NCBI RefSeq assembly: GCF_001730225.1
Contig: NZ_MIJE01000036.1
Location: 60,786-124,785 of the forward strand
DNA length: 64,000 bases
DNA from: Desulfuribacillus alkaliarsenatis
Lineage (GTDB): Bacteria; Bacillota; Bacilli; Desulfuribacillales; Desulfuribacillaceae
Direction of reading: 5' to 3'
Shown here: positions 16,822-26,110 of the stretch, piece after piece
How positions within the stretch are numbered: the first letter of the stretch is position 1
How the letters are laid out: each line of letters starts with the position of its first letter
Notes under the pieces: generated by a model
Databases searched by the model: none
What the model saw: only the letters and a program-made list of their open reading frames with translations
Told to the model about the DNA's origin: nothing
Translations under genes and position numbers: made by a program

Positions 16822-18528
16822 TTGGACAATTATGTAATTGCGTGGTACTTAAGGCAAATCGCAATCTTAACAGAGCTACAGGGTGGTAAAGATTTTCAGG
16901 CGATTGCTTATAAAAAGGCTGCCTCTACAATAGAAGGACTAACAGGGTCAATTCGGGAGCTACCAAAAAATAAACGGGCAAGCTTACCTGGCATTGGATC
17001 AAAAATTCTAGCTATGGTAGAGGAATATATAGAAACTGGTAGAATTAGCAAATATGAAAAATTACGCGCAGATACACATGATGACTTTTTAACTATGTTA
17101 AAAATAAATGGTGTAGGACCAAAATCGATTCGCTTATTAAATAAACACCTAGGAATAACCTCGTTAAAGGAATTAGCTGCGGCTGTGAAGGCACGCAAGG
17201 TTCGTAAAATACCAGGCATTGGAGCTAAATTTGAAATGAGGGTTGCAGCTGGAATCGAGCATCTAACAAAGCCACCAACGGAATTTACACTTGATTCTGT
17301 GCTGCCTTTAGCTAAATCAATTGTTGAGGCGTTTAAAGAACAATCACTCATAAACAACATATCAACTGCTGGTGATGTACGAAGAATGAAGGATACCATT
17401 AATCAATTAGACATAGTAATAAGCTGTGATGATGTCCAAGCGACAGTTGAAGCTATTAAGAAGCTGCCTAATATACATAAGCTGTTAACAGAGGATAAGT
17501 CCAGCTTGACATTGCACATGGAATATAATATATATCTGCCCGTTAGATTTAAGCTTGCAAAACCAGAGAGCTATATTTATACTTTACACGAGCAAACAGG
17601 TTCTAGGTCATACTTGGAATTTATAAACAAAACTGCCAAACAGAAGAATGTAGATTTAAATCAAGCTTGGACCTCAGAACAAGAATTATTACAGGCGCTG
17701 GAATTGCCATATGTAGAGCCGGAGATTAGAGAGCTACCCTTCTTGGATGCAATTGCAGATAATAAGCTGCCGAATTTAGTCCAGCTATCAGATATTAAAG
17801 GGGATTTACATATGCATTCCCATTATAGCGATGGAATCCATTCGATTGAGGAAATGGCTAAAAAGGCAATGGAATTAGGGTATGAGTATATTGCAATTAC
17901 TGACCACTCACAATCCTTAAAAATAGCTAAGGGGCTTACGGTTGAAAAGTGGAATCAGCAAAAGCGAGAAATACAAAATCTAAACAAACAATTTGACAAG
18001 CAATTCCAAATACTTACAGGCACAGAGATGGATATTTTAACAGATACATCCTTAGACTTTGATGAAGAATTTTTAGAAAAAGTCGAGCTTGTGGTTGCTT
18101 CCATTCACACTGGGTTTCAGCAGGATAAGGAGCGGCAGACAGATAAATTTTTAGCAGCTTTAGATAGTACGTATGTTGACATTCTAGCACATCCAACTGG
18201 TAGGTTAATTGCCCGTAGAGCAGGATACGATATTGACTTAGATAGAATATTTAAAAAAGCTCAAAACACAAAAACATGCCTAGAAATCAATTCAAGCCCT
18301 GATCGGTTAGACTTAAATGCAGAAAATGCTAGAAAAGCAGCTAAGGAATATGGTTTACTAATAAGTATAAACACCGATGCCCATGATAAGGAGGCCCTTC
18401 ATGATATGGAATTAGGAGTAGCGGTTGCTAGAAGAGCAGGACTTGAGGCAAAGGATATATTAAATACGAAAAGCAAGCAAGAGCTGCTAGAATATTTGCA
18501 CGCTAAACGATACAGTAAACAGGATTAA
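16822..18528 (+). CDS. polX: PolX-family protein with degenerate polymerase palm and intact PHP domain
   Basis: 568 residues laid out as bacterial PolX: helix-hairpin-helix 8-kDa and fingers regions (about 1-160), X-family palm and thumb (about 165-310), PHP domain (about 327-560). The PHP motifs are all present (GDLHMHSHYSD, ITDHSQS, EMDIL, ASIHTG, AHPTGRL, INTDAHD), so metal-dependent 3'-5' exonuclease or phosphatase activity is likely. The palm is odd: where the family has two catalytic Asp in GDIDLL this protein has NQLDIVI, and the third Asp (VDLR) aligns with Arg in VRFK. DNA synthesis is therefore doubtful. The start is probably TTG 16822, 5 bases behind GGGGTGA; GTG 16813 is an alternative inside that site. 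Confidence 0.9.
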   Translation: MDNYVIAWYLRQIAILTELQGGKDFQAIAYKKAASTIEGLTGSIRELPKNKRASLPGIGSKILAMVEEYIETGRISKYEKLRADTHDDFLTMLKINGVGPKSIRLLNKHLGITSLKELAAAVKARKVRKIPGIGAKFEMRVAAGIEHLTKPPTEFTLDSVLPLAKSIVEAFKEQSLINNISTAGDVRRMKDTINQLDIVISCDDVQATVEAIKKLPNIHKLLTEDKSSLTLHMEYNIYLPVRFKLAKPESYIYTLHEQTGSRSYLEFINKTAKQKNVDLNQAWTSEQELLQALELPYVEPEIRELPFLDAIADNKLPNLVQLSDIKGDLHMHSHYSDGIHSIEEMAKKAMELGYEYIAITDHSQSLKIAKGLTVEKWNQQKREIQNLNKQFDKQFQILTGTEMDILTDTSLDFDEEFLEKVELVVASIHTGFQQDKERQTDKFLAALDSTYVDILAHPTGRLIARRAGYDIDLDRIFKKAQNTKTCLEINSSPDRLDLNAENARKAAKEYGLLISINTDAHDKEALHDMELGVAVARRAGLEAKDILNTKSKQELLEYLHAKRYSKQD

Positions 18529-18576
18529 ACGAAACAGCAAATAGTATTAAACTGAGTAGTAAATAGGAGAGGTTAT

Positions 18577-21108
18577 ATGGAAAACGTTGAACTATTAGCC
18601 CCAGCAGGGTCGTTAGATATTTTGAAAACGGCTGTCCATGCAGGGGCTGATGCCATATATGTAGGCGGGCCGGCATTTAGTGCCCGTGCAGGGGCAAAAA
18701 ATTTTACATATGAAGAAATGCAAGCAGGCATTACTTATGCTCATTTTTATAACCGAAAAGTATTTGTTGCAATCAATACATTGGTCAGAGATGATGAGCT
18801 TAAAAAGCTAAGGCGTTATATAGAGGAGCTTGCCGCAATGGCACCAGATGCGGTCATAGTACAGGACTTAGGCGTAGCGAAAGTTGTTCGGGAGCTATTA
18901 CCAGAGCTACCTTTACATGCTAGCACGCAGTTAACTGTATCTAATCGTTATGGAGTACAAGCATTAAAAGTCCTAGGATTTTGCAGAGTGGTTTTAGCAA
19001 GGGAGCTAACAATAAGTGAAATAGCTGATATTGTAGCTGCACATCCAGATATCCAAATTGAAACGTTTGTACATGGTGCACAATGCTTTAGCTACTCCGG
19101 ACAATGCTTAATGAGTAGCCTGATTGGTGGGCGTAGTGGGAATCGGGGTCAGTGTGCGCAGCCATGCCGTCTTCCTTACCAATTAGACAGCAAGTCTGGA
19201 ACGCTGTTAAGTCCGAAGGATATGTTTGGCATGCCTCAGCTCTCGGAATTAGTTAACACAGGTGTTCATACATTGAAAATTGAGGGACGCTTAAAAAACC
19301 GTGATTATGTGTTTTACACTGTTAAGGCATATCGAGAAATTTTGAATAAACTGTCGCAAAATACCCAGCCAAACAATATTGCGGAAGCTGTAGACGGCTT
19401 ATCAAAGGGTATTAGACAAATCTTTAACCGTGAATTTTCTCCAGGGTATTTAACAGGTGACTTAGGCGCAGAGTTAATTAGCTTGGATCGCCATAATAAC
19501 AAAGGGATACCAATTGGACAAATACAGGCATTTAACAGGAAACAGCGCATATTAACTATTTGGCTTGAAGAGCATTTAAGCATAGGAGATGGCGTCTATA
19601 TAGAGTCCAAGGAAGGTGATGGCTTTGGTTTTACCGTAACTGATATGATAGTTAACGGGATGCAAACGACCGAGGCTAAGGCAGGTACTAAAGTCGAGCT
19701 ACCATTAAGTGAGTGGGAAATAAAAAACAAAGTAGCTGGCAAACAAACAATCACTAAAGGCGACGTTATCTATAAGAGTTTTGATAAAAAACTTTCCCAG
19801 GAAATAGTGGAGTCTGATCAGCCACCTAAAATAGCAATCGACTTCAAATTAATCGCTAAAGCAGGCCAGTCACCCTGCCTAGAATATGCAGATGAAGATA
19901 ATAATAAAGGGGAAGTAACCACTGACTATACTATTGAGAAGGCACATAAGCATCCAATTACCGAGGAAGCTATTGCAAAACAGCTGCAACGTTTAGGTAA
20001 TACAGAGTTTATATTGAGGGAGCTACAGACGGATGTAGAGCCTGGAGTAATGCTTCCAAGCAGTGTTCTAAACGATTTAAGAAGACTAGCAGTTGATAAG
20101 TGCACAGTTCAAAGGATTGACAGAACACCCTATAAGTTTCAGGACTTACAAGAGATTTCTAATAACGGGCTTACTGATAGTTATAGTGAGACTAGCATAA
20201 ATTGGGGTTATGAGCCTGCATTAAAGTATGAACCAGCATTAATTGCTAAAATAGGTGACCCGAACATAGCGGGAAGCGTTTCGAAACAGTATCAGCGGAT
20301 ATATTTTGTTGGCACAATAGAAAACCTTAAAAAAGCAGTTCAAAAAGCTGGCGCAATTCCAGTGTATTATGTAATAACTGCAATGGTAAAAGAGCAGCAG
20401 TTGGAGCAAGCAAGGATGCAAATAAAACAGGCAGTAAATGCTGGGGTTACAGGATTTGTTGTAAATCAAATTGGTCAACGGGAGCTAATACTAACAATTG
20501 ACCCCAAAATAAGTATTGTATATGATGTGGGCATGAATGTATTCAATAAGCTTGCTTATCGCGAGCTGATGGGTACAAATCCGCTAGCGATTAATTTGTC
20601 AGTGGAGCTAAATCAGCAACAATTGAATGAGTTTAGAAGGCTGGGAGAAGTATACATTCATAGTAGGTATCGTCTAATGATAAGTGAACATTCCTTGCTA
20701 TCTGAGAGCTGTAAGAATTCAACTGCTAGTGAAAAACACAACAAACGCAATAAATATGAAATCTTGGTAGATAGGAAAGGCTACAATTTACCAACAATCG
20801 AAAATGAATTTGGCCAGGTAGAAATATATAACTCACAGGTAACAACCCTGCTGCAGGAATTAGCTATACTTAAAAAGCATAAACACAGTGGCTACATTGT
20901 AGATATAAGTCGAGATTTCATAGAGGAAGCTAAACAATTAAGAGTAATAGAGACATATGCTGAAGCATTTAGAATTGTCTTCAATGACAGTAAGCAGACG
21001 GGAGCCTCAGATGCAATCAGTGACAAATTAAGGAATATGCATCTGCAGCTTACGAAAGAATATGGGGAAAACATTACAAAGGGACATTGGCAACGTGGTG
21101 TAAAATAG
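18577..21108 (+). CDS. Peptidase U32 family protein, RlhA-like
   Basis: 843 residues. The N-terminal U32 barrel (LLAPAGSLDILKTAVHAGADAIYVG) carries the family's cysteine set (HGAQCFSYSGQC and NRGQCAQPCR), thought to hold an iron-sulphur cluster. A middle DUF3656-type region and a further barrel-like C-terminal segment follow. E. coli RlhA, a shorter relative, is needed for 23S rRNA C2501 hydroxylation; the large Bacillota form may do the same, which is an inference. It sits between polX (48 bases before) and mutS2 (10 bases after), probably in one transcript. Confidence 0.85.
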   Translation: MENVELLAPAGSLDILKTAVHAGADAIYVGGPAFSARAGAKNFTYEEMQAGITYAHFYNRKVFVAINTLVRDDELKKLRRYIEELAAMAPDAVIVQDLGVAKVVRELLPELPLHASTQLTVSNRYGVQALKVLGFCRVVLARELTISEIADIVAAHPDIQIETFVHGAQCFSYSGQCLMSSLIGGRSGNRGQCAQPCRLPYQLDSKSGTLLSPKDMFGMPQLSELVNTGVHTLKIEGRLKNRDYVFYTVKAYREILNKLSQNTQPNNIAEAVDGLSKGIRQIFNREFSPGYLTGDLGAELISLDRHNNKGIPIGQIQAFNRKQRILTIWLEEHLSIGDGVYIESKEGDGFGFTVTDMIVNGMQTTEAKAGTKVELPLSEWEIKNKVAGKQTITKGDVIYKSFDKKLSQEIVESDQPPKIAIDFKLIAKAGQSPCLEYADEDNNKGEVTTDYTIEKAHKHPITEEAIAKQLQRLGNTEFILRELQTDVEPGVMLPSSVLNDLRRLAVDKCTVQRIDRTPYKFQDLQEISNNGLTDSYSETSINWGYEPALKYEPALIAKIGDPNIAGSVSKQYQRIYFVGTIENLKKAVQKAGAIPVYYVITAMVKEQQLEQARMQIKQAVNAGVTGFVVNQIGQRELILTIDPKISIVYDVGMNVFNKLAYRELMGTNPLAINLSVELNQQQLNEFRRLGEVYIHSRYRLMISEHSLLSESCKNSTASEKHNKRNKYEILVDRKGYNLPTIENEFGQVEIYNSQVTTLLQELAILKKHKHSGYIVDISRDFIEEAKQLRVIETYAEAFRIVFNDSKQTGASDAISDKLRNMHLQLTKEYGENITKGHWQRGVK

Positions 21109-21118
21109 GGGGAAACAC

Positions 21119-23503
21119 ATGCGAACAAAGGATTTAGAAATACTAGAATATAAAAAGGTCATCCAACTCATAGCAGAACGTGCACAAACAAGTCTGGGTA
21201 AAGAACGGGCGGAACAAATGGCCCCAACAAACAAACTTGATGTTGCAATCCGCTTACAGCAAGAAACGAAGGAAGCGAAAGCAATTCTTAATACTAAAGG
21301 GCCAATATCCTTTGGTGGTATTCGTGATATCCGTGCGCCACTACATAGAGCCAATATTCAAGGTGTTTTAAATGAAGAGGAACTATTAAATATTAGTAGC
21401 ACGTTAAGGGGAACACGTTTACTGATTAACTTTTTCCAGGACTATTGGAAGAATCATGCTAAGCTTGTGCAAGCGGATAAGACAGCACTGTATCCCTATT
21501 ATGAGCAATTGCAGGCACATCCACAGCTAGAAAAAGACATAGACGCTTGCATCGACGATAATGGTCAAGTGAAGGATACGGCATCTACAATATTATTACA
21601 AATACGCAGACAGATTCATACTGTCAGAAGCAGAGCTCGGCAAAAGCTAGAGGATATAATTCGCAATTCAAATCACCAAAAAATGCTACAGGATTTAATT
21701 ATTACAACCCGTAACGATCGTTATGTAATTCCTGTTAAACAAGAATACCGTGGTGTGTTTGGTGGGATTGTCCACGATCAATCCTCCAGTGGAGCTACTT
21801 TGTTTATCGAGCCTCAGGCGGTTGTAGCTTTGAATAATCAGCAGCGCGAGCTTGAGGTTAAAGAGAAAAATGAAGTTGACCGTATCTTGAAGGAATTAAC
21901 GGATAAGGTTGCCGTATATGCACAGGAAATTATCACAAATATTAATAATCTTATGGAACTAGATTTCGTTTTTGCAAGGGCTATCTATGCAAATGATCGA
22001 CGAGGGGTATTTCCAAAGCTTAATGATAAAGGAATTATTAACGCAATTAAAGTAAGGCATCCATTATTACCTGATAAAGAAGTTGTGCCAGTAGATATTT
22101 CATTAGGTAAGGAATATAGGTCGATTGTTATTACTGGTCCAAATACAGGGGGTAAAACCGTAACACTTAAGACGGTTGGACTCTTATCACTACTTGTGAG
22201 TTCTGGAGTTCAGCCTACAACAGAGGAAGAATGTGAGTTTTCTATATTTGACGGTGTATATGCTGATGTCGGTGACGAGCAAAGCATCGAACAAAGTCTA
22301 TCAACCTTCTCAGGGCACATGACAAATATTATTTATATATTAAAGGTAGCTACGCCTAAAAGCTTAGTATTGCTAGACGAGTTAGGTGCTGGTACAGACC
22401 CACAAGAAGGGGCAGCACTAGCAATGGCTATTCTTACAGACCTTCATAAGCAAAGAGTTACTACAATTGCGACAACCCACTACAGTGAATTGAAAAACTT
22501 TGCCTTCGATATGCCGCAAATGATAAATGCAAGCGTTGAGTTTGACATTCAGTCCTTGCGTCCGACCTATCGGCTTTTAATTGGTGTTCCAGGCAAAAGT
22601 AACGCATTAGCAATAGCAAGACGATTAGGCCTTAGCGATCGACATATTAAATTAGCGGAAGGCTTCTTAAGTCGTGAGCAGCAGGATGTTAACGCATTAT
22701 TAGACGATTTAGAAGAGCAACGCAGAGGTTTAGAGCAGGAGAAAAAGAAGATAAAAGCTCAAGTCCAGGAATTAGAAGAAGAACGCAGCTTACTCGAGAA
22801 AGAATTTGAAAAATTTGCAATTGAGAAGGATAAGAAAATTAAGCAGCTTGAGCAACGGGCAAAGGTAGAGGTTGCTAAAGCAAAACAAGCAGCAGAAGAC
22901 ATGATTAATGAGCTAAGAGAAATGCAAAAACAACAGTCTACAGCAGTTAAAGATCATCTGTTAATAGAAAAAAAGAAGCAGCTTGAGGGCCTTGACGAAC
23001 TGAACCTAGGGAGCAAAGACGCCAATGATAACGCTGCTTTACGTGCTAAACAATTAGTGAAATTAGAACTAGGTGATGAAGTACAGGTTAAATCGCTTCG
23101 ACAGAAGGGTAATATTCTTAAAAAGGTATCAGACACGGAGTACCTTGTCCAAGTTGGAATTATGAAAGTAACATTAAAAAGAGACGACTTAGAAAAAATC
23201 AAGGGGAAACCGATTGTCCAGAGTAAGCAAATTGTCAGACTTCAAAAAGAGCATGAAAATGTCAAAATGGAGCTTGACCTAAGGGGTAAAACAATTGATG
23301 AAGCTATCTATGAAATAGAGCAATATATCGATAAGGTGATTCTAGCTGGTTTACACGAGGTATCGATTATCCATGGTAAAGGCACGGGGGCACTTCGTGC
23401 AGGGGTACAGGATTATCTTAAACATCACCCAAGGGTGAAGGCCACTCGATTTGGAGCAGCTAATGAAGGTGGTATGGGAGTAACGGTGATTACGTTATGT
23501 TAA
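21119..23503 (+). CDS. mutS2: MutS2 endonuclease/ribosome-rescue ATPase
   Basis: 794 residues, full length. A MutS-like core domain, clamp helices, and an ABC ATPase with Walker A GPNTGGKT (about 339) and Walker B LLDELGAGTDP lead into a long coiled coil (about 520-620). A KOW-like segment and a C-terminal Smr domain (about 715-794; LDLRGKTIDEA, HGKGTGAL) complete it. The family suppresses recombination and, in B. subtilis, acts on collided ribosomes; the lack of a mismatch-recognition domain separates it from MutS. GGGGGA precedes ATG 21119. It overlaps pxpB by 7 bases. Confidence 0.96.
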   Translation: MRTKDLEILEYKKVIQLIAERAQTSLGKERAEQMAPTNKLDVAIRLQQETKEAKAILNTKGPISFGGIRDIRAPLHRANIQGVLNEEELLNISSTLRGTRLLINFFQDYWKNHAKLVQADKTALYPYYEQLQAHPQLEKDIDACIDDNGQVKDTASTILLQIRRQIHTVRSRARQKLEDIIRNSNHQKMLQDLIITTRNDRYVIPVKQEYRGVFGGIVHDQSSSGATLFIEPQAVVALNNQQRELEVKEKNEVDRILKELTDKVAVYAQEIITNINNLMELDFVFARAIYANDRRGVFPKLNDKGIINAIKVRHPLLPDKEVVPVDISLGKEYRSIVITGPNTGGKTVTLKTVGLLSLLVSSGVQPTTEEECEFSIFDGVYADVGDEQSIEQSLSTFSGHMTNIIYILKVATPKSLVLLDELGAGTDPQEGAALAMAILTDLHKQRVTTIATTHYSELKNFAFDMPQMINASVEFDIQSLRPTYRLLIGVPGKSNALAIARRLGLSDRHIKLAEGFLSREQQDVNALLDDLEEQRRGLEQEKKKIKAQVQELEEERSLLEKEFEKFAIEKDKKIKQLEQRAKVEVAKAKQAAEDMINELREMQKQQSTAVKDHLLIEKKKQLEGLDELNLGSKDANDNAALRAKQLVKLELGDEVQVKSLRQKGNILKKVSDTEYLVQVGIMKVTLKRDDLEKIKGKPIVQSKQIVRLQKEHENVKMELDLRGKTIDEAIYEIEQYIDKVILAGLHEVSIIHGKGTGALRAGVQDYLKHHPRVKATRFGAANEGGMGVTVITLC

Positions 23504-24264
23504 GCTATCAGCCATTAGGTGATAGTGGCCTGCGAATTGAATTTTCTAAAGAAATTAACAGAGCAACTATAATCAAGATTCGTAGCTTCCTTGACATATT
23601 AGAAGCTCAAGGACACAAATTTATTATAGAGTCTGTGCCTGGATACAACACACTAACTGTCTTCTATAGGCCTTTGCTTATATCTTATGAGGGGCTAGTG
23701 TGCATTTGCAAAGAGCTAGAGAGGCAGCATTTTTCTACTTTTACTAATTTAACAGAAACTATAGATATACTTAATGTTAAAGATTTATCTAATGCTAAAG
23801 ATACATTTAAAGTTTCCGATAGAGTGATAGAAATCCCTGTACTATATGGTGGTGAGCATGGCCCCGACTTAGAAGATGTAGCTTACACTAATGGGCTTAC
23901 AGCTGAGCAGGTGATAGAAATCCATGCAGAGCCTGTATACTTAGTATATATAATTGGTTTTACACCTGGATTTCCTTACCTTGGTGAAATGTCTGAGAAG
24001 ATTGCAACACCAAGACTTGCTGAACCAAGGTTGAATGTGAAAGCAGGCTCCGTTGGTATAGCTAATCAACAAACGGGTATCTATTCAGTTGACAGTCCAG
24101 GTGGCTGGAGAATAATTGGGCATACCCCTTTGAAAATCTTTAATCCAGCAAGCGATACACCCTTTTTGCTCAATGCTGGCGATATGCTGATATTCAAGTC
24201 AATTGATAGGGATGAGTATGAAGAAATTCATGGGAGGGTAGAGCATGAGCAGCATAGACATTAA
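23497..24264 (+). CDS. pxpB: 5-oxoprolinase subunit PxpB (KipI-like)
   Basis: 255 residues with the KipI/PxpB layout: LSYQPLGDSGLRIEF at the start, then the carboxyltransferase-like domain with VYLVYIIGFTPGFPYLG and VDSPGGWRIIGHTP. PxpA, PxpB and PxpC together hydrolyse 5-oxoproline to glutamate using ATP; in B. subtilis KipI also inhibits the sporulation kinase KinA. The start overlaps the mutS2 stop and the end overlaps pxpA by 20 bases, so translation is likely coupled. Confidence 0.93.
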   Translation: MLSYQPLGDSGLRIEFSKEINRATIIKIRSFLDILEAQGHKFIIESVPGYNTLTVFYRPLLISYEGLVCICKELERQHFSTFTNLTETIDILNVKDLSNAKDTFKVSDRVIEIPVLYGGEHGPDLEDVAYTNGLTAEQVIEIHAEPVYLVYIIGFTPGFPYLGEMSEKIATPRLAEPRLNVKAGSVGIANQQTGIYSVDSPGGWRIIGHTPLKIFNPASDTPFLLNAGDMLIFKSIDRDEYEEIHGRVEHEQHRH

Positions 24265-24988
24265 TTGTGATATGGGAGAAAGCTATGGAATCTATTCATT
24301 TGGCAACGACGATGAAATTTTTCCGTATATAACCTCAGCAAATATCGCCTGTGGGTTCCATGCAGGAGACTACAATGTGATGGCACAAACAATCACTAAG
24401 GCATTAGAAAATAATGTAGCAATTGGTGCACACCCAGGATATCCAGACCTAATCGGATTTGGACGCAGACATATACCTATGACACCCAGAGAAATATATA
24501 ATATGCTAGTCTATCAAATTGGTGCTACCCAAGCTATGACTAAAGCGTTAGGTGCAAGCTTACAGCATGTGAAGCCTCATGGTGCACTTTATAACCTAGC
24601 GGCAGTAGATAAGGCAGTTGCTAAGGCAATTGTCGAAGCTGTGTATGATACGACACCAGAGAGCATTATTTTTGGCCTAGCTAATAGTATCCTAATTAGT
24701 ACAGCTGAAGAGAATGGATTAAGGGTTGGGAATGAAATATTCGCCGATAGAACCTATAATGCTGATGGAACGCTTACACCTAGGACTGAGAAGAATGCAA
24801 TCATAGTAGATGCAGAAGCGGCAATTCTACAATGTAAAGCAATTATAGAAAATCAGACTCTGAAAGCAGATACAATCTGTATACATAGTGACAATCGTGA
24901 TGCAGTTATATTTGCTAAATCCTTGAATATGGGCCTGATAAATGCAGGAGTAAAGATTCAGGCAATAGGAAATTGCAGTCATGAATAA
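24245..24988 (+). CDS. pxpA: 5-oxoprolinase subunit PxpA (LamB/YcsF family)
   Basis: 247 residues of the LamB/YcsF barrel: DINCDMGESYGIY, ANIACGFHAGDYN, IGAHPGYPDLIGFGRR and VKPHGALYN carry the conserved acidic and His residues. It is the hydrolase part of the ATP-dependent 5-oxoprolinase. GGGAGGG precedes ATG 24245 within pxpB, and pxpC overlaps its end by 8 bases. Confidence 0.95.
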   Translation: MSSIDINCDMGESYGIYSFGNDDEIFPYITSANIACGFHAGDYNVMAQTITKALENNVAIGAHPGYPDLIGFGRRHIPMTPREIYNMLVYQIGATQAMTKALGASLQHVKPHGALYNLAAVDKAVAKAIVEAVYDTTPESIIFGLANSILISTAEENGLRVGNEIFADRTYNADGTLTPRTEKNAIIVDAEAAILQCKAIIENQTLKADTICIHSDNRDAVIFAKSLNMGLINAGVKIQAIGNCSHE

Positions 24989-26015
24989 TCAAAGTGTCGA
25001 TGTATGCGCTACAGCAACTATAGAAAAAGCAGGATTATATGACACCCTGCAGGATAATGGTCGATATGGTTATCGGTCTAAGGGTGTACCTGTGAGTGGA
25101 GCTATGGACAATTACTCATATACGATTGGGAACCTATTATTAGGGAACTATCGAAATGACCCTAGTATCGAAATTACAATGGTAGGCCCAACAATTAGCT
25201 TTTCCCAACCAACTGAGATAGTGATAACAGGGGCAGATTTTCGGGCTATGATAAATGAAAAACCAGCAAAGCTTTGGCAACGGATAAAAATACAAGCCGA
25301 AGACATATTGACTTTTAGTCAAGCAAAACAGGGTTGTCGAGCATATTTAGCAGTGAAAGGTGGTTTTCAAGTACCACAAGTTTTAGGGAGTGTAGCTACT
25401 TACACGAAAGCTAAACTAGGCGGATTAGCTGGGAAGCGACTACAGGTCGGTGATAAAATATGCTATAGATCAAGTAATAATAGCAAAGCAAGTAATAATA
25501 GTTTTAAGAAAGCTTTTAACTATCAGGAGCGTAATTATCACTCGTTATCTTATAAATTAAGACCTAACATAAATATTCAAGATGTGGAATTGCGAGTAAT
25601 ACTTGGTCCTCAGCAACAATATTTCGCAGAAGAAAGCGTGCAAGCTTTATTATCAAATAGCTATCAAGTGACAAAAGATATCGATAGAATGGGAATACGA
25701 CTTCAAGGAAAGCCTCTTGAATTTAAGGCATCCCCCCATCAAGCTGGCGGGCAAGAAATAATAACAGATGCCGTAGCGTATGGTGCGATTCAAGTTCCTG
25801 CGAACGGTCAACCTGTTATTCTCGGCGTGGATAGTCAAACAACAGGGGGATACGCAAAAATTGCTTGCGTAATTTCAGCAGACCTGCCTAAGGTTGCTCA
25901 GCTACGCCATTTGCAGCATGTATATTTCACTGCGGTATCCATAGAAGAGGCGCAGGCGATATATAAAAAACAAGAACTGATTTATTCCACCTTAGAGGGA
26001 ATCATTAATGGATAA
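24981..26015 (+). CDS. pxpC: 5-oxoprolinase subunit PxpC (KipA-like)
   Basis: 344 residues of the biotin-dependent carboxyltransferase-like fold: LYDTLQDNGRYGYRSKGVP, SGAMDNYSYTIGN and the late SQTTGGYAKIACVI motif. It forms the complex with PxpB and acts on the activated oxoproline. The order pxpB-pxpA-pxpC with overlaps at every junction supports a single function. A terminator follows. Confidence 0.95.
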   Translation: MNNQSVDVCATATIEKAGLYDTLQDNGRYGYRSKGVPVSGAMDNYSYTIGNLLLGNYRNDPSIEITMVGPTISFSQPTEIVITGADFRAMINEKPAKLWQRIKIQAEDILTFSQAKQGCRAYLAVKGGFQVPQVLGSVATYTKAKLGGLAGKRLQVGDKICYRSSNNSKASNNSFKKAFNYQERNYHSLSYKLRPNINIQDVELRVILGPQQQYFAEESVQALLSNSYQVTKDIDRMGIRLQGKPLEFKASPHQAGGQEIITDAVAYGAIQVPANGQPVILGVDSQTTGGYAKIACVISADLPKVAQLRHLQHVYFTAVSIEEAQAIYKKQELIYSTLEGIING

Positions 26016-26038
26016 ATAAACTTTAATGAAAATCAAAC

Positions 26039-26076
26039 AGAAGGCCAAGGAGAGTATTTAATCTTCTTGGCCTTCT
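26039..26076. terminator. Bidirectional terminator between pxpC and the penicillin-binding protein
   Basis: A 15-bp stem with one G-U pair (26039-26053 with 26062-26076) lies between the two convergent genes. Its AT-rich flanks suit both strands. Confidence 0.8.
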
Positions 26077-26110
26077 ATAATAGTATATAATTTGTTATTG
26101 CATATCGACT

